64,000 nt of DNA, from assembly GCA_013396655.1 (NCBI GenBank), contig WBMV01003156.1, positions 2,561,361 through 2,625,360 on the forward strand, given 5' to 3'. The stretch is from Campylorhamphus procurvoides (lineage: Eukaryota > Chordata > Aves > Passeriformes > Dendrocolaptidae). How positions within the stretch are numbered: the stretch's first letter is position 1; each line of letters opens with the position of its first letter. Below are positions 1 to 14,699 of the stretch, one piece after another. The notes under the pieces are model-generated. The model did not search any database, had not been told where the DNA came from, and worked only from the letters and a program-made list of their open reading frames with translations. The position numbers and the translations under genes were made by a program.

Positions 1-3000
1 CAGATAGTGCTGCCCTGAGGGTTTGGCTTCTATCTCTTCTGTTCCTGCACATTATATCATTTAAACCAGTCCCCTAAGGGTGACTATTATGTGCTCTTGA
101 TCTTTTGGGTACTGAATTTGAGGAAGTGTTGAAAACTCATTGCTTCTGTTAGAATCAAAGAGGATCTCTGTCTGGAACAGATAAAGTGCTATGTAATAAA
201 AAATCCTCTGAACTGTCAGGCACTGTGCATGACAACCACAGAACCCCAAATCAGCAAACACATTTGGTGTTTGTTTTTTAGTACTTCAGTTTCTCACCTG
301 AAATAGTCTCCACAATAAAAACCACTACTGTAAGGACGACAACTAATAATATTTGTGAACTACTCAGACCTAAAGTGATAAGACCTATAGAAAATCTTAA
401 AGGAAATTAATAATTTTGTCATCAGAGCATGCTTCAATTAGAATTCAGTAAATAAAAGCCTATGTCCACACAGAGAACAGTGAAAATGATGGCAGCAGTC
501 ATCAAGTAAGCATTATCCCTCCTGTGCACTGAATGAAGTGTAACTCCTACGGGGAAAAAAACCCAGTATGTGACTCTCTAAGTAAAGACTGTGCCACTGT
601 GCATAAACATAGGGAGAGCAAAATTAACATTATACAGTCAGCTTTAATTCTTAAATTTCACAACTTCTAAGTGCTTCGTTCTTCTGCTTTAACAGAACTC
701 TTAATAAAGCTTTTCAGATGCAATTTAGAAATACATATATATGATAACTACCCCAAGAATAAAGCAGACAATAATAAAAGTCAGAAACTGAAAATGTTTT
801 AATCCCATGACACAGCTTGTGCAAATGCTCCATCTAAGGAAACAAATTTCTCTCTTTTTATTATGAACCAATACAAGTGATAAAATGATACCATAGTACT
901 GATATGGAGAAAGATGAGTTATTTTTTGTTTGTTGGTTTTGTTTTTTGTAGTGTGGCTGTTTGACCTTCCTAAGCAAAGAACAGTAAACTGGATTTTCAG
1001 CACCACAACTTCTGTTACTCTCTGCAGTGAACTACAACTTGATAGCACAAAAATTCACAGGCGCAAGGATATTAAGTTACAGGAATGTTGATCCTACTTC
1101 TCTATTAAACTGCTAAGATATTAAAGTATGTTTATTTAGAGAAGACTTCTTTGGGTCTCCAGAATCAAGATTTTTGCCCTTTTCAGGCCTTTAAGAATGA
1201 ATGTATAAAAACAAAAAGAAAATATTTTCATATAAACAGGCTAAATACAGACCTGTTATATTAATATTAGTTGATTCTTTTTGGCACAAAGGTAATTCAT
1301 ATAATTATGGAGGTATTGTAACTTACACAAGTTTTTGTTTTTGTTTTTTTCCTTTACAGCATACGACTGAGAAGTGTACTTTTTATAACTAGTACTTTTA
1401 TGTAACACCTTAGCATTATATAGAAACACAATAACTTCTCATATAAAGTAAGTGAAATACAGCATTCCCTAAAGTTTCAGATTAAAAATGAGGCAGTTCT
1501 CTAAATCTACATATTAATGCAGTTCCAGATTCAGTAAAGTTTTATCAAAGCCTCATGTTTATAAAGTCATTAGGACCTTGCTCACTGCAGCTTTTTTACA
1601 TATGTTTCAATAACTATTCAAGAAATTACTCTATAGCTCGTTCTGTAGAGTTTGTGGGCTTCACATCAGATGATGCTCAGTTGTATAAAGCTAGTGGTTT
1701 CATATATGGAAAATATATCCTATTAATTACATAAGACTCTCTATAGTCATTATGGTCAGCCTGATTTTTTTCCTGCATTATGATCTCTCCCTTAAGATCC
1801 AGTATTATTTGCAAGTAAAGCATCTGCATTTGAACACATACTAACCCAAACTAATTGCTATTTACATAAATTTAATCAAAGAAACGAGCACCTTAGAATA
1901 ACATAACAGGTTTTTTGTCACAAGCTGAAAGCTTTATCACATTATTAGACTCAGCCTAGCTTCTCTCAGTTTAATCTTAAGAGCATTTATTTAGTTGCAG
2001 AGGTGAGGTGGTGTGCAAAACAAAAAAAATAGTATAATGATAAAGCACCATTGTCTTGTTTACCAGCACAGTCTACAGACTTTCAGCTGGTGCCACAAAC
2101 CATTCCTCGAGTCATTTTAGAGCTGAGAGTCTGCACAGGGACTTGCACTCAGGTCAGTTCCTCCAAAAGTACTGTATAAAAGACTCAGAGATAAGAAACA
2201 CAATATCCTAATAACAGAGAGTACTGCACATGTTTGCTTCAATGTAATAGCTTACTGGGGGAAGACTGAGAACTCTCCTTAAAAAGTAGTCTCAGCATCC
2301 TGATCATGTTTTGCTTTAAAGGTATCTTGCTGGCCAGGCTGATACAACCTTGTTTCAAGTAATGTGAGAGTCACAAGAGTCAGCCTTTGAGAAATGAAAC
2401 AGGTATAAGTATTCTCATCTCTGTAATTACATGACATATATCTATTACCCGTCCCAAAAATAGACATATAACATTGGTATTAACAGATTCCAAAACTTGG
2501 TCTTTTTGAAATACTAGAATACAAGAACTGCAAAATTCCATTTTTCAAGCTTGAATAAGTATATTAAATTTCTAAGCTCTTTTTAAGATCTTTTTATAAG
2601 CATTCTGTGCTACATTAGCAGACTACTAGCAGCTTTTCTACATTTGTTATCAGCAAAGACATGATGAGACAGGAAAGAAAATTGTGTACACACAGTAGCT
2701 ATGTCAGTCTCATCCATTTGCTTAATGCACAATGCTTATAACAATACCAGCTTTCTTTGCTATTGAAATGGAACAACTTAAATATTAGGCTGTGGCATCA
2801 CAGAAGAAGCTTATTAGGAAATGACAGCACTGGAGAAGAAAGCTACTTACAAAAAAAAAAAAAATTATCAGAAGAAACACATTAAACAACTGTTCCCTTC
2901 AAAGAAACTATGCAATTTCAAGCACCATTACAAGTATTTTTAAGTCTTTTCAAAATAGCAGTTTCATCATCTGTCAGATCAAGACAGAAATTCCTAAATG

Positions 3001-3189
3001 TTCTCTAAGTGTATGTTTGTCTTCTTATGTTCATGCTGGCCAATGTTTCCTCAACATGTCCTCCATTCAATTACATGGTGATACATTTGTGTGCAATCAC
3101 CGAGCCAAGCAAAGTTTCACAGCCCCTGCCCTCGGGCTGTTAATGACACTTGGGGATCTCTCTGAATGGGTCATCGTGGAACTGCATGG

Positions 3190-3222
3190 AACAACAACAA
3201 CAACAGCAACAACAACAACAAA
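3190..3222. repeat. (CAA)n microsatellite
   Basis: About eleven AAC/CAA units in a row with one CAG interruption in the middle. Simple sequence repeat inside intron 2; likely length-polymorphic. Confidence 0.9.
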
Positions 3223-6200
3223 ATCCCTGATTCTAAAATCCTTTGTTTCTTACATTATATGAAAATTCAAACCAAAGCTTTAACTATAAAGGACATGTTT
3301 TAAAATAAACATTCATGACTTGAATATGCCATCTTGCCTTTTAAACAGAGCATATTTTAGTCCATTGTGAAAAGTATTTAGTGAGATCATAAAAATATTA
3401 GCAATCTAATTATTTTCAAATATAAGGGATACTATTAATAATCTAAACAGCTGCAATGTCAGTGGATTTAATTAACAGTTAAAAATATGAACAACAGGGA
3501 GCAAGACAACATGCTGTTTTTAAAGATGTGCAAAATGAAAGTATTCTCTCTGTACCTAGAATATTGATGACCCAAATTTGCTCTAGCTCACTGCACAAGC
3601 CTATTTCAAATTATTGAAAGGATATAAAGGAATTTTCATTTACTTTCTCTTTTAAACCAGCTGAGAAGGCAGACACCAGTACATGTTTTACCCTCCTGAG
3701 CCTACTTGAGCCCAGCTGATAGCCTGCCCTTGGTGGAGTTTCTCAAGATGACAGAACAGCTAGACCAGACCTGGGGAAGCAAGCTGTGCCATGAAGCCCC
3801 TCCAAGGAAAACAACATGGCAAGATTTCTCCAAGTCAAGATCTCAAAGTTATTCCTCACTAACACAACCAAGTGTTTACAAAGGCTTTCACTGTAGGAGT
3901 CAGTGATTTTATCTCTCACACACAACCATTGCTGGGAGTTACTCCTACCTAATCTCCTGACGATTTTGATTAAAAGCACATATATATTGTACAAGAGTAA
4001 ATAAGAAAGTCTGTAGATGGTTCAGGTGTTGTTCTCCCTGGACGATATATTTGTAGAATAGTTTTTCAAGCTGAATCTACCTTGAAGGTATATCAAGGTC
4101 ACCTTTGCTCCTTTGCCCCTTCATCTTCCCAATTTTCATTTTTCTTTTTTTTGTTTTTTGGTTAGGCCATATGATTTAAAAAGAACCATCTTAGTAGTTC
4201 TGGAAGCTGATATTAGGGCAAATAGATCCTCCTTTACTTTTCAGAAGAAGGAAAAAAAACCAACCAAAGAAAAAAGCCCTCTGACATTTGCCATTTGTAT
4301 AACACTACTAAAACTTTCTTCCTTCCATGTTTAAGAACCTGTGGAAAAACAAAATCAAAAGAGTTTCTGCAGAAGAGCACAGTTTTCTACAGTGGGGAAT
4401 CAGAAAGCATCATATTTGCTTTTGTCCTGTGCCTTAGCAAAACCTACCTGCCAAGTGTTGTGGTTTTAAGTGGAGCACATTTTTCATGTGGCACACAATT
4501 CTCAGTCCCCCAGCTAAGTCATTATTACTTATTGCTTTTATGTGTCCCAGTCTTCTTGAAATGACAGCCAGGCTGGACAGTCTGCTCTGCCTTCCTTGTG
4601 TCTGCTGATATTGGAACAGATGAATGGGAGGCACACCCGGCTGTTTGAGCTGCCTATCAACATGAGTAAAGACTGTAGGGCCTGATGATTATTTAGTACT
4701 GACAGGCTTTGAAGAGAAATACGCTCTAGGCAAATAAGGGGGCAAAAAGGATTTTTTTAGAGTATTTCTCAAATGCCTTCTGCATGATAACAAGAACTTT
4801 TCACTAACAAGAACTTTCCATACTCAATGCTCACCTTAAACAGTTTAGGTTAATATTTCAGGCAGCACAGACCTACGGGCTATTCAATTGTAAAGTATCC
4901 TGATGTGAAAATCTAAATTCTGCACAATACCTTTTAAAATTCAGGGCTGGCAATCTACAGAAAGGAAAAGAGTTTCACAGTCTTGACTTTTATTTAACTG
5001 AGGCCCTCGACTTGGTAAATCACCAATTAATATTAACTTTGTTAGCCTGAAACCGAATTAGGTTGACTGCAGTACATTGCTTCTATGAGTCTTTCTGTGG
5101 TCAGTGCAAGCAGTTACTTCTAATGATGTTAAACCTCAGATGAAAATGTTAAATAGAGGAGTCAATTGCAAGGTCATTATTTCTTTTTCCAAAGTAATGA
5201 AAACAAAGTACTTAATGCAATATACAATTATAGGTTAATGATACAGTCCTACAGAGTGGCTCTAAGGCCTTGTTCAATTTAAAACAATGATTAAATCAAT
5301 TCAAAAATAACATTTAAAGGACTAAGTGTAAACAAAAAGTGTTACTCACAATTTAAATATTATATTAATTATGGTTAGAGAAAAAATGAATGGGAAGCAT
5401 TTTTAATGCAAATATTACAATGGGAAAGTTATCTAAGCCAGTATGAAAACAATACACTAACACCAGATACTGCAAAGCCAGAATGAAAATCAATCTCGTA
5501 AAGCAGCATTTGCCTACTCATTCACCTTGGAATTTCTGCAGTATGAAAGAACATTACCATAAAACAAAAATGAACATTTGGGAAATTTTGCTGGTACCTC
5601 CTTTATAACTATACATTGCAATGTTGTATGAAAATAACCCATAACAATATTGGTTTAGAAAATGCTTTTTTCCTCACACTGTCTGACACATTTCCATCAC
5701 AAAGACCCATACTTTCCAGCATCTTCCACAACAAGAGAGAAGATGGCAGGATATGTTTCATGGTGATTTTGATTCTCATGGAATTAAAAATAATTTCTTT
5801 CATGCCAGTACACTAACATTTCTCAAACAGAAAAATGCCCCAAACGATCATGAAAAATTAAAATACTGGAGTACCAACTTTCTGAATAGCAGCAAGCTCT
5901 AGATAATAAACAGACAAAAATGATAAACAGATGTAAACATTGCTGAAATCCACACCTTTCAAAATCTGGCTGGAATTCTGAATTAAAATAGGAAGGCAAG
6001 AAACCAAAAGAATGGAATTCAGGGTCTCTCTCTGGGCCAAAACAGGGTTGTGAGGCACAAGCAAGTATTCTATCATCAAAATCAGGAACAAAATCTGACC
6101 TCAACATTTCATGCAGCATATTTGTAAGATATTTCAACTGTAATAGCCAAGAAAAAAGGTCTTTTATGTACACCACATTCTTCAAATCTACCTTCAGACA

Positions 6201-8184
6201 GGGTTTAGTAGCTGAAGAACTCAGAAGGGAAAACACTGTCAGAGAAAGGTACAAATTCCTACAGGAGAACATGCTGGGGGCAGGCTGACAATGGCCAGGG
6301 AGGGTCAGGACTGGTCAGGTCCCGCTGTCACTGTCCCCCATGCCAAGGGGGTTGAGGGAAGACAGCATCTCAGCCACATTGAGGAGCCATCCCTGGGAGC
6401 CACTGGGGAAGACTCTGACCCTTCTACTGGTGTCTGTCAGGCTAGAACAGACCCTTTGGGGTCTTGCCAGAGGTGCTTCCTCTTAGCTGAATAAATCCTG
6501 TGTGCTGGCCAATATGTGACTTTTTTATGTGTTAAAAGCCATACACATTCTGCTTTGCAAAGCCTCTCTGCATCTGACAAAACATGCCTGAACAAAACAC
6601 AGTGTGACCTCTTCTCACTGTCTTCTGTATAGAAACATCCCATCCCAAAGATAATCCCTTCATGGACACCCCTCCTAAGTATCCCCTCCCCACTTTCACT
6701 CCCACAAGTCATCCTGAAATCTCATGGCATAGCATGGCAGGGGAACTGAACTTAGGCAGGACGCTAAGCTCCAGCAAAATTGCTGAAAAAGAAATCCATT
6801 AGCAAAAATACTGGTCTCTGACAAACTGGGCAGCTGCCCATCCCCACGGAACTAGAGCAAAGGGACATGTGTCTGTCAGAGGTTTCACAGAAGTCCTGCT
6901 GGATGACACAGTGGGAGCTGTATCCCCAGGGGAAAAGCAGTGGCTGTTTGCCACCAGCTGGGTTACTGAAGGATACGAGCACCATGGGAACACACTTTCA
7001 CAGCTCAGAGGGCCTGTAAGACACATGGCTGCACTAAAGGCAAAATAGTTGCACTTGTCACTGTAAATCAATATAGTAAAATAAATGTAAAATGTAATAT
7101 CATGTAATATGCAATATCCACACATTTCATCCATTCATAACAAATGTCATCAGGTTTATGAGTGACACAGTCAAAACTCTGACACAGATAAACCATTACA
7201 TCCGGGAAGAATGTGATTTTTACTTCCAGTAATTACACATCTACAGTTTCTTCACAGCCTCTTTTCTAGTCTCTTTGCTCTCAGTTAGAAACCAACATTA
7301 CACTTCCATTTACACCAGGCACACCCTTCCCCAGTTCTTGAGACATAGGAAATTGGAGGAAGGGTTGGAAGCACACTGGAATGCAACATCTCTCCTTCCT
7401 TTCTAGCCTCCTGCAATTTTATTTTTCTTCTTTTGTAATGTAAACATCAGGATGGTCCCTAGAAACACAGAAACTACTGGACAACCTCAGTTCAGGGGCA
7501 AGAGAATGAAGACAACATTAATCAATAAATAGTTCCAGAGAACCAGGAATTTTTGAAAAATAACTGTAAATTTACTACTTAACACATAAACAGAAAGTCT
7601 GACGGAAGGACTGGAAGCCCCAGGTCCCACCCATACCTTTCACCACTGACAAGAAAAATACAGTCTAGAACATAATCAGAATTTTGAACAGAGATACTGA
7701 TACCTATTTTTGACACTTCTCTGTCAGAACAGATAAAGAGTAAATACCAAAGACTTAAGTTTCTGCAGTAGATTAATGAAAGTAGTCTCTGCTGCAAAAT
7801 ACTATTACCATGTTACATCTGCGTGCATGTCCCAGGAAAGTTTGGTAAATTATTTCTGGGTCTTTTGACATCACCCTTTAACTGGGCAAGTACAGGAAAA
7901 TGTAGAAATCATTTCACAGAGTATATACAGCAAGGCAGGCAGGATGCTGGAACAAAAATGGCCTTACAGACTATTTTTCACACCAACTTCAAGGCCAGAA
8001 GGCATAACAAGTTGGAAATTATTGCCACAAATTAAAAAATGGGAGGTAAGTGCCCAGCTGTGTATTTGCAGCCTGATTTTATTTACAGTGACTGATACCT
8101 ATAAATATATATAAATAAATGGTAAGTATAATCCCCTCTGTTGAGGTTTAATACTGATACCATTGCTAATTGCCAAAATCCCCA

Positions 8185-8425
8185 TAAGTTTGGTGTCATT
8201 TAATATTGGTATTCTCTATATCCACTGTTCAAAATGCTGATGAAAATAATGGAAAAAAGCATGCAAGCCTCCTTCAATACATCCTTTCCAGCCCAACTCT
8301 GCCACTCAGCTGTTCTTGTCCTAGTTTCACCTAGTCCATAGTTTCATAGCTTAGTGAGGAGAATGATACCTGAGGCAAAGTCAAGCAGGATACCAAGGTC
8401 AATATTTATAACTTCTACTACAAGT
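8185..8425 (-). repeat. Old CR1/L3-type LINE fragment (reverse transcriptase region)
   Basis: The plus strand shows diverged pieces of the complement of an ancient CR1/L3 reverse transcriptase gene in the right order: a TTTGGTGTCATTTAA block, CTGTTCAAAATGCTGATGAAAA, then CTAGTCCATAGTTTCATAGCTTA and GAATGATACCTGAGGCAAAGTCAAG. Read on the minus strand the last block gives a frame with DFA-like residues resembling the DFAKAFD stretch seen in CR1/L3 polymerases. It is heavily mutated, lacks both ends and cannot be active. The family is assigned by remembered consensus, not by a search. Confidence 0.6.
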
Positions 8426-11400
8426 CATGTAACTCACAACAGTTATAGGGATATGAACAACTCATATCCAATTCAAAATTATAGTTTGTATTTCTGTAGT
8501 ATTTGAGGATCAATCTTGAACAAGAAGTCCAATGGGCTAGGCACTGGATAAACACAAAACAACTCACCAGAGAGTTGCTGACCTATTGAGCTCACTACCC
8601 AAGTTCTAATAAAGACAGAACAGTGTACAAAGATGCAAGAGAACAAAAGGTGAGAATAAGATGAGCAATAATATACTCAAAAACTTTGGCATGCATACCT
8701 GAAAAGAATTATGCTAAAAGAAAAATGAACAAATACCAAATTCCTAAACACCGGAAGATATCTTTAAGAAAAAAAATAAGAAATAACAGTCTAGTAGATA
8801 AGTGGAGATTTTCTGATATAAGAGGTAAAACAGATAGTGAACAAAAATTTATCAAGTGTCTAGTAAAATCTTACAGGATGTGTTGATTAAAGGCAGGCGT
8901 TCACTCTCATTATTTAGAGGCCAGATAGGGCAGAGAGAAGCTGAAAAGGGCCTTGGAAGCAAAGGCCTGCATACATATTACATTTGGTGCAGCAGGGAAA
9001 AGGATCCACTAAAAAATGTACACAGAGCTTTCAAATAATTAGGGAGCATGTAATTTTGCACAAGACTAGACTGTTCCTCAGTTCTTCTTGAAATGTTTCA
9101 CATCACTTATCACTACTTCATTCTTTTATTCTGATCCTATGTTATGTTTTGTTCTAATTAGTACTTTGTTGCAACAGGAATACTGACTGCTTCTGTAATT
9201 GGCAGGAACAGGTACCTGACTTCACTGACATCCTCTGAACATAAGACAACTAATTTCACCTTACAATCCCATGTCCCTCCTCAACAATAGTAAACACACA
9301 GACTATTTTCCACAGTTTTCTTATTATTTGGAGAGCTTTTTATATAGTTCATATATACCACCCAATATTCCAGTTGTAGAGCAAACTAAATATGCAATAC
9401 ATCGTTTTTCTTCTGATAGTCTCCCAATGTGATTTCAGATTATAGTATAAGCTTTTAAAATAGCATAAAATTGCATATGTGCGTATTGTTAGAATTACAA
9501 TTACTTTCACAAATTGTCCCATTATCATTTAGTAGATAAGATATGTAACAATGTATGACAGTTTTTCATTTAGATGAAGCATGTGATACCAATGAAAGTA
9601 TTACCATTTATGGAACATTTATATAGAGCAAATAATGTTAAATTACATTACTTATACATTCCTTCTGTTTATAATTAAAGGCAAATTCATGAATGCACAA
9701 GATCATATTCTGCCACGAGTGTATTCATTAGTAAAACAAACATTAAGATAATTACATAATAATGCATTCTTCAATGGCAGTTAGTAGCAGAAGAGGATTC
9801 CTACTTTAATTTCCTTATATTACCAGAGTTATCATAAGCTTTCAGATGAACCAATTTCGTCTAAAGTATTATGTTCATCTACCTCCACTGCTCCTCTAAA
9901 TAGGACCCTTAAGAAGACCATCTTGTTAACTTCTGCCTTAATTAGGCAATGTTTCACATCCAGGGCTGGTTGGTATGCCTATCACCCTATTGGCATGAGA
10001 GCTATATCCAAGAATCATAACCAAAGTTAGGTGCCTGTTGTGTTTGGCTCTGTTTATGCAATTATAATACGCATTACAATGAGCCAAAGTCATGCCATGA
10101 CCCAGGAGAGCACGTGGGCACAGCTGTGTTGTGCCATACACTGCCTGCCTTACAACCATCTTGCACGTGAAGTAGTTTTGATTTCTACTATAACTGATCC
10201 CAGCTCAGAGTTCTCAGATCAATTGATCAAAGTGCACTCAGAGATAGCAGAGTTGCCTCTGCAGGCTGCCTTTGCAGCTGGGGAAGGAAGTAGGTGTATT
10301 GCTAAAAAAGGAAAATACATGCACACAGATTCATCCTAATTTGTCTAACTGTATACCAAGGGAGATCTGTATAGCAAACCAAGACAGGCTTCCTTCTCCT
10401 TAGCAGATACTGTCCTCTAATATGTTCATTCCAGAAAAACAAACAAAAACTAAAAACCAAATGAAACCAAACAAAAAAGCCAAAACCAACAAACTGAACC
10501 AAACCAAGAAAAATTACAGATTACTGTACCTATGGATCTTTCACTGACCTACATAACTTTGTGCTTGTGCACCTCAAATATGCACAAAAAAAAGGCAACA
10601 GGAAGTGTAATTACAAACAGGATAATTCCCCAGACATACAAGACAACTAGCAACTAAAAACAGCTAAATGGTAAATGGGCCTAAGTGACTTAGATAATTT
10701 GAAGAGGATATTGCAGCTAAAGGAAAGGGGGTAGAAAGCTATTAAATATGTGTTTTTTCTTTAGAGGCAAAAGAATGACAAAGAGAATACATTTTTTCTA
10801 TTAAGTAATTTTGCTTGTAGTCTTGTAGAACTGGGAAACATAAGATTTAAAAGATTCTTGTTACCTGTTCAACCTTCTTTACATACCTTTCTTGTCAACC
10901 CACAAACTGAATACACCTTCAATCAACTAGGAAAACAAAATGGAAAAAAATAAAGCTTGTTTAACACTAGTTTCCTGCCTTTGGCTAATGGGGAAGTCTA
11001 ACTGAATAGCTTAGTGTGGTGTAGAAGGTCACCAAATATAGCTTAGGGCTCTGAAATCTGGAGGTTACCAAGAGTATTTCCATTATTTTATGAGGAGTTA
11101 ATAAAAAGCATTTACTGCAATAACAAACAGCCACAGTGTCTCATATTCAAACAACTTTTTTTTTCTATCACATTCAACATAGGAATTTTGAGTGGAAATG
11201 TGAAAATTAATTCCAAAAAGACACAAGAATCAACCCAGATTCTCAGGGAAGACAGTTTGGGGCATTTTGATAAGAAAGTACTTTCTGCTTTGATGGTTTA
11301 ACTTCTCTCCCTATGATATCTCCTTTTCTTTCTCTTTTTTAAATTTTTTTTCCTCGGTGTGAGCAAGCAATTTGGTATATTTAGTCAAAGTTTATACAAT

Positions 11401-12649
11401 AGGTCTACAAACCAATTTAATAAGCATTCTGGCACTGACTTTTTCGAGTGACAATATTGTGTGCATTTCCATTATTCTCCGATATACAAGGAGAGGTCAT
11501 TTTGGATTCCACCCTTAATTTCTACAGTACTTAGAAAAGGAAATACAGAAAAATGATATCTGAATTGGTTACTTAAGTCAGGTTCAAGGACAGAGTGGAG
11601 TTACAGGTTTTGTTTTCTCTACCCCAAACCTGAGAAATATCACTTGTCACATTTCCATAGCTAGATTTTTTTGAAAAAAACATTTTTACAGGATCAGAAT
11701 TATAAAAGCAGCACCTCTTGCTTCTCTGAAGGAGACAATGGGTTTCCTATATATTTGGCTTGGATAGCAAAGATTAGGGACACTGCACAGCTGAAGAGGT
11801 GATGTGCCAGCTGCTTTGGGGCTGAGCCAGTTGAAGGAGGTGAATCACCACAGATCAGTTGCTGGACCAGCCTCTTTGGAGCTCGATATCATGTAGAGAT
11901 AAGAGTATCTGTTCTCTGGGCTCTGCATTCATTCTTGCCTTCCAACACACTGAATTCCCTCATGCACCCAAAGTGGGCTGTTCATGCCTCTCTCACAGAA
12001 GGAGTCTCGACACAGCCTCAAACTTTTGGGTTACTATTCCTGTGCCTACAAGGGCCATTTTTATGTTATTCTAAATATGGTGTCATTAATATCTCAATAT
12101 AGGAAGTGATTTGCATTTCCTGGGAAAAAAAATCTTGAATATTTTAATGCATAATTACCATGAAATTATTATAAGAGAGTAAAATAATATTTGCTACTCT
12201 GAGCAAACCAAGGACTCTTCTAGATTCATCCAACTCTCACGGTCACCTGCACTCTTTATGAACACAGTATAAGGATAGCAGAAGTATAAAATCACATAGT
12301 GCTTCAGAATAATGCTCTTAACTATGTGAAATCATGGTTAGAAATTTCCCAAGAAATGTTCTGCTACTTAACGTTCAGAAAATTCAAGAGGGATTTAATT
12401 TCCTTGCTGATGTGATCTGAACTTTTTCAATGAAAAAAAAAATAAAAACTAAGTGAATATGGAGAAATATATGTGAGTCACTGTAGACAGCTCTGAGGGG
12501 TAAAGTCTCACTTAGAGTACATAGTATTTGTAAAGGAGTAAGCCAAACTTTATCTATTAATTTCATATCCTTTATGTAAACAAATAAAAAATATCATTTG
12601 TAATTTATCACCTTGCCATTCAGTATAATCAAATCTCTCTTCAAGCTTT

Positions 12650-13040
12650 TGGTTGTTTTTATCTGATCTGAATGACTCTGAACCATCAGTAGTTTTGCCA
12701 CATCCCTTCATCAGATAATCATCAGCTCAACAGAAATTTGCACACAAATCCCACTGCCAACCTCCCTCTGTTGTGCAAAATGACCTCATTTCTGTCCTTT
12801 GTTTCATGTCTTATAGCAGCTTTCTGAAACATGAGGTCTTCCTCATTTTATCTTTTTGAAAGAAAAAAGATATTTGCAGATACACACTTTTTTGTGTTTC
12901 AGTCATACCTATGTATTCATACAGACTCTTTTGAAGAAGTAATGCAATTATGAGGTGTGGCTTCTTTGAAAAGCTATATTGACTCTTCTCCATTGTATCA
13001 GATGCATCCTCACCTCTAGTAATTTGCACCATTTCTGCCA
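12650..13040 (-). repeat. Old CR1/L3-type LINE fragment
   Basis: The complement of an old CR1-clade polymerase is recognisable by ordered blocks on the plus strand: CCCACTGCCAACCTCCCTCT, TTTGTTTCATGTCTTATAGCAG, ATGAGGTCTTCCTCATTTTATC, and further on AAAGCTATATTGACTCTTCTCC followed by ATTGTATCAGATGCATC. These match, in order and with small gaps, the 'AAGCCATGTTGACTCTTCC' style motifs of old amniote CR1/L3 elements. Many substitutions and indels; no open frame. Confidence 0.65.
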
Positions 13041-13089
13041 GATAGAGAAACAGACAAAGTGGTTCGAAATATTATCATAATTAGCACCC

Positions 13090-14070
13090 TATGTGGAGTT
13101 AAAGGAGAATATTATAGAGGAGACCCAGCTGCTGCTTCCCAGATGGAACATAGTCATGATGCCCTGTGAAAGTTCCCCAAAACACTGATAAGCACCTGGT
13201 AGAAAGGATGTACTGGAAAGGGGAGGAACGTGAAGGTGCTGTGGCCACACTCCACAAACAGCTTGCAGGGCAGGGAACATGGGGACACTTTGGAGTTCAA
13301 AGACTGTGCTGTATCTGTCCACCAAGGAAGATAAATGCAAGGGACAATTACCCAATCCAGTACTTATGACTAGATTCATTCAAGCTCCACCTAAACCTAA
13401 AGAGATGATATAAAAGTAAGTGGGAAATGGGGAGACGTCAGAGAAAGATTTCCAGCAAAACTACTGAGATCGGCTGATGGGCTGAACCTGTGTTCCCCCT
13501 AAACCACACCATTCAGGGAGACCTATCGGGTGAGAAACTTATTCTGTGCACGTTGGCTAATGGTTTTAAGGACTAGCAATTGTGTTTTGCTCCATAATAT
13601 GTTGGTAGATTGTTTTGTATTAGAGTTTGTGCTTTTGCTTGTTTTGTAGTATTATTAGATAATACTTTAAACATGCTTTAAACATGTTTTTGCAGCCAGA
13701 CCCTATCACTGACAACCGTGAACCTTTTGAACAACCGTGAACAATTTGTATTAATAAAGAGTGTTATTCCACAAAATGTTAGAGTGAGTCCTTTATAAGG
13801 TGCTGACAGTTTGTCTGCTGCAGAGTAACCCGTGGGAAGACCCACTGAGGGACGTCCCTTATGTTGCTGTGTGACAGCCTCTGAAAAAGAGAAACTGAAT
13901 TACTCCCAAGCTCATGAATCTGTTCAGTGAAGAGTTCCCCCTTATGGGACACTGACAGACTGATCAGACATAGATGGTTTGATTTTCCCGGGGGTGCTGA
14001 CAAGAAATAAATATCGTGGGTCGAGAAACCCTCTCTAAGGGTCCAGCGATTTCCCTAACCTTTCACGTGG
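13090..14070 (+). mobile_element. Probable endogenous-retrovirus LTR remnant with adjoining leader sequence
   Basis: The block differs from its surroundings in base composition and has LTR-like signals in order: a TATAAAA box at 13409-13415, an AATAAA poly(A) signal at 13753-13758 followed by GTGTTATTCCACA, then a TGTTAGAGTGAGTCC stretch that resembles a decayed tRNA-Leu primer-binding site of the ERVL type (inference). Downstream to about 14070 a further GC-richer segment ends near CTAACCTTTCACGTGGC and may be leader. No gag, pol or env frame is visible and I could not fix the outer ends or a target-site duplication. It could also be an unrelated repeat. Confidence 0.45.
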
Positions 14071-14699
14071 CACCCTCCTTTGGATACAAGGTTGAAATCT
14101 CATACTACAAACAAATCCATGGCTTACAGTTTTCTATTTAAGTTTCCTTGGATTCATTGCTTACAGCAATTTTATTTCTTATAGAAGAGGTATCTTCTAA
14201 TGCCCCTGAAATTAAGACAGATCCTCAGAATCACACTGTATAAAGAAAAGTATTAATGCAGGACACTTCCTAGGTTCCCTCACAACAAGCAAAACAGAAA
14301 AAAAACCTAAAAAAATAAGCTGTTGCCTAAATTTCCATGACAGCTCCAGTGGAGGGCATGCATGGCCCTCCCTTACACCTCCACTTTGCCCCAGACAATC
14401 ATGCAAACCAGAGCTTGATAGCAAGAGGCAAACCACCAGCAATAAAAACCTGCTGTTGGCCTTGGAGGTGAATTGTTTACCTCAGAAACATATGGTCTGG
14501 TGGTGACAACTTGATAAAATCATGGCAAGATGAAAGAGGAGATATTTAATAGAGAGATCGATGGGACCTCTAGACCAGATCATCAAAATAAGGACTAGAT
14601 GGAGTGGATCATATTTGGAGAGGAAAACACAGGTGGAGACAACCTCCAAGGTGAAAGGCTACATATGTAAAACCTGGTCTGGCTTGGTAAAAGTGTTTT

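Noticed and set aside
5823..6272. 149-codon open frame on the minus strand beginning with a hydrophobic, signal-peptide-like stretch
   Set aside because: The rest of the frame shows no family motif and there is no promoter or splice support. A hydrophobic start is common by chance in AT-rich DNA.
6250..6510. GC-richer block ending GAATAAATCCTGTGTGCT, considered as a solo LTR
   Set aside because: Only a poly(A)-like signal supports it; there is no matching TG...CA border, TATA box or target duplication that I can defend.
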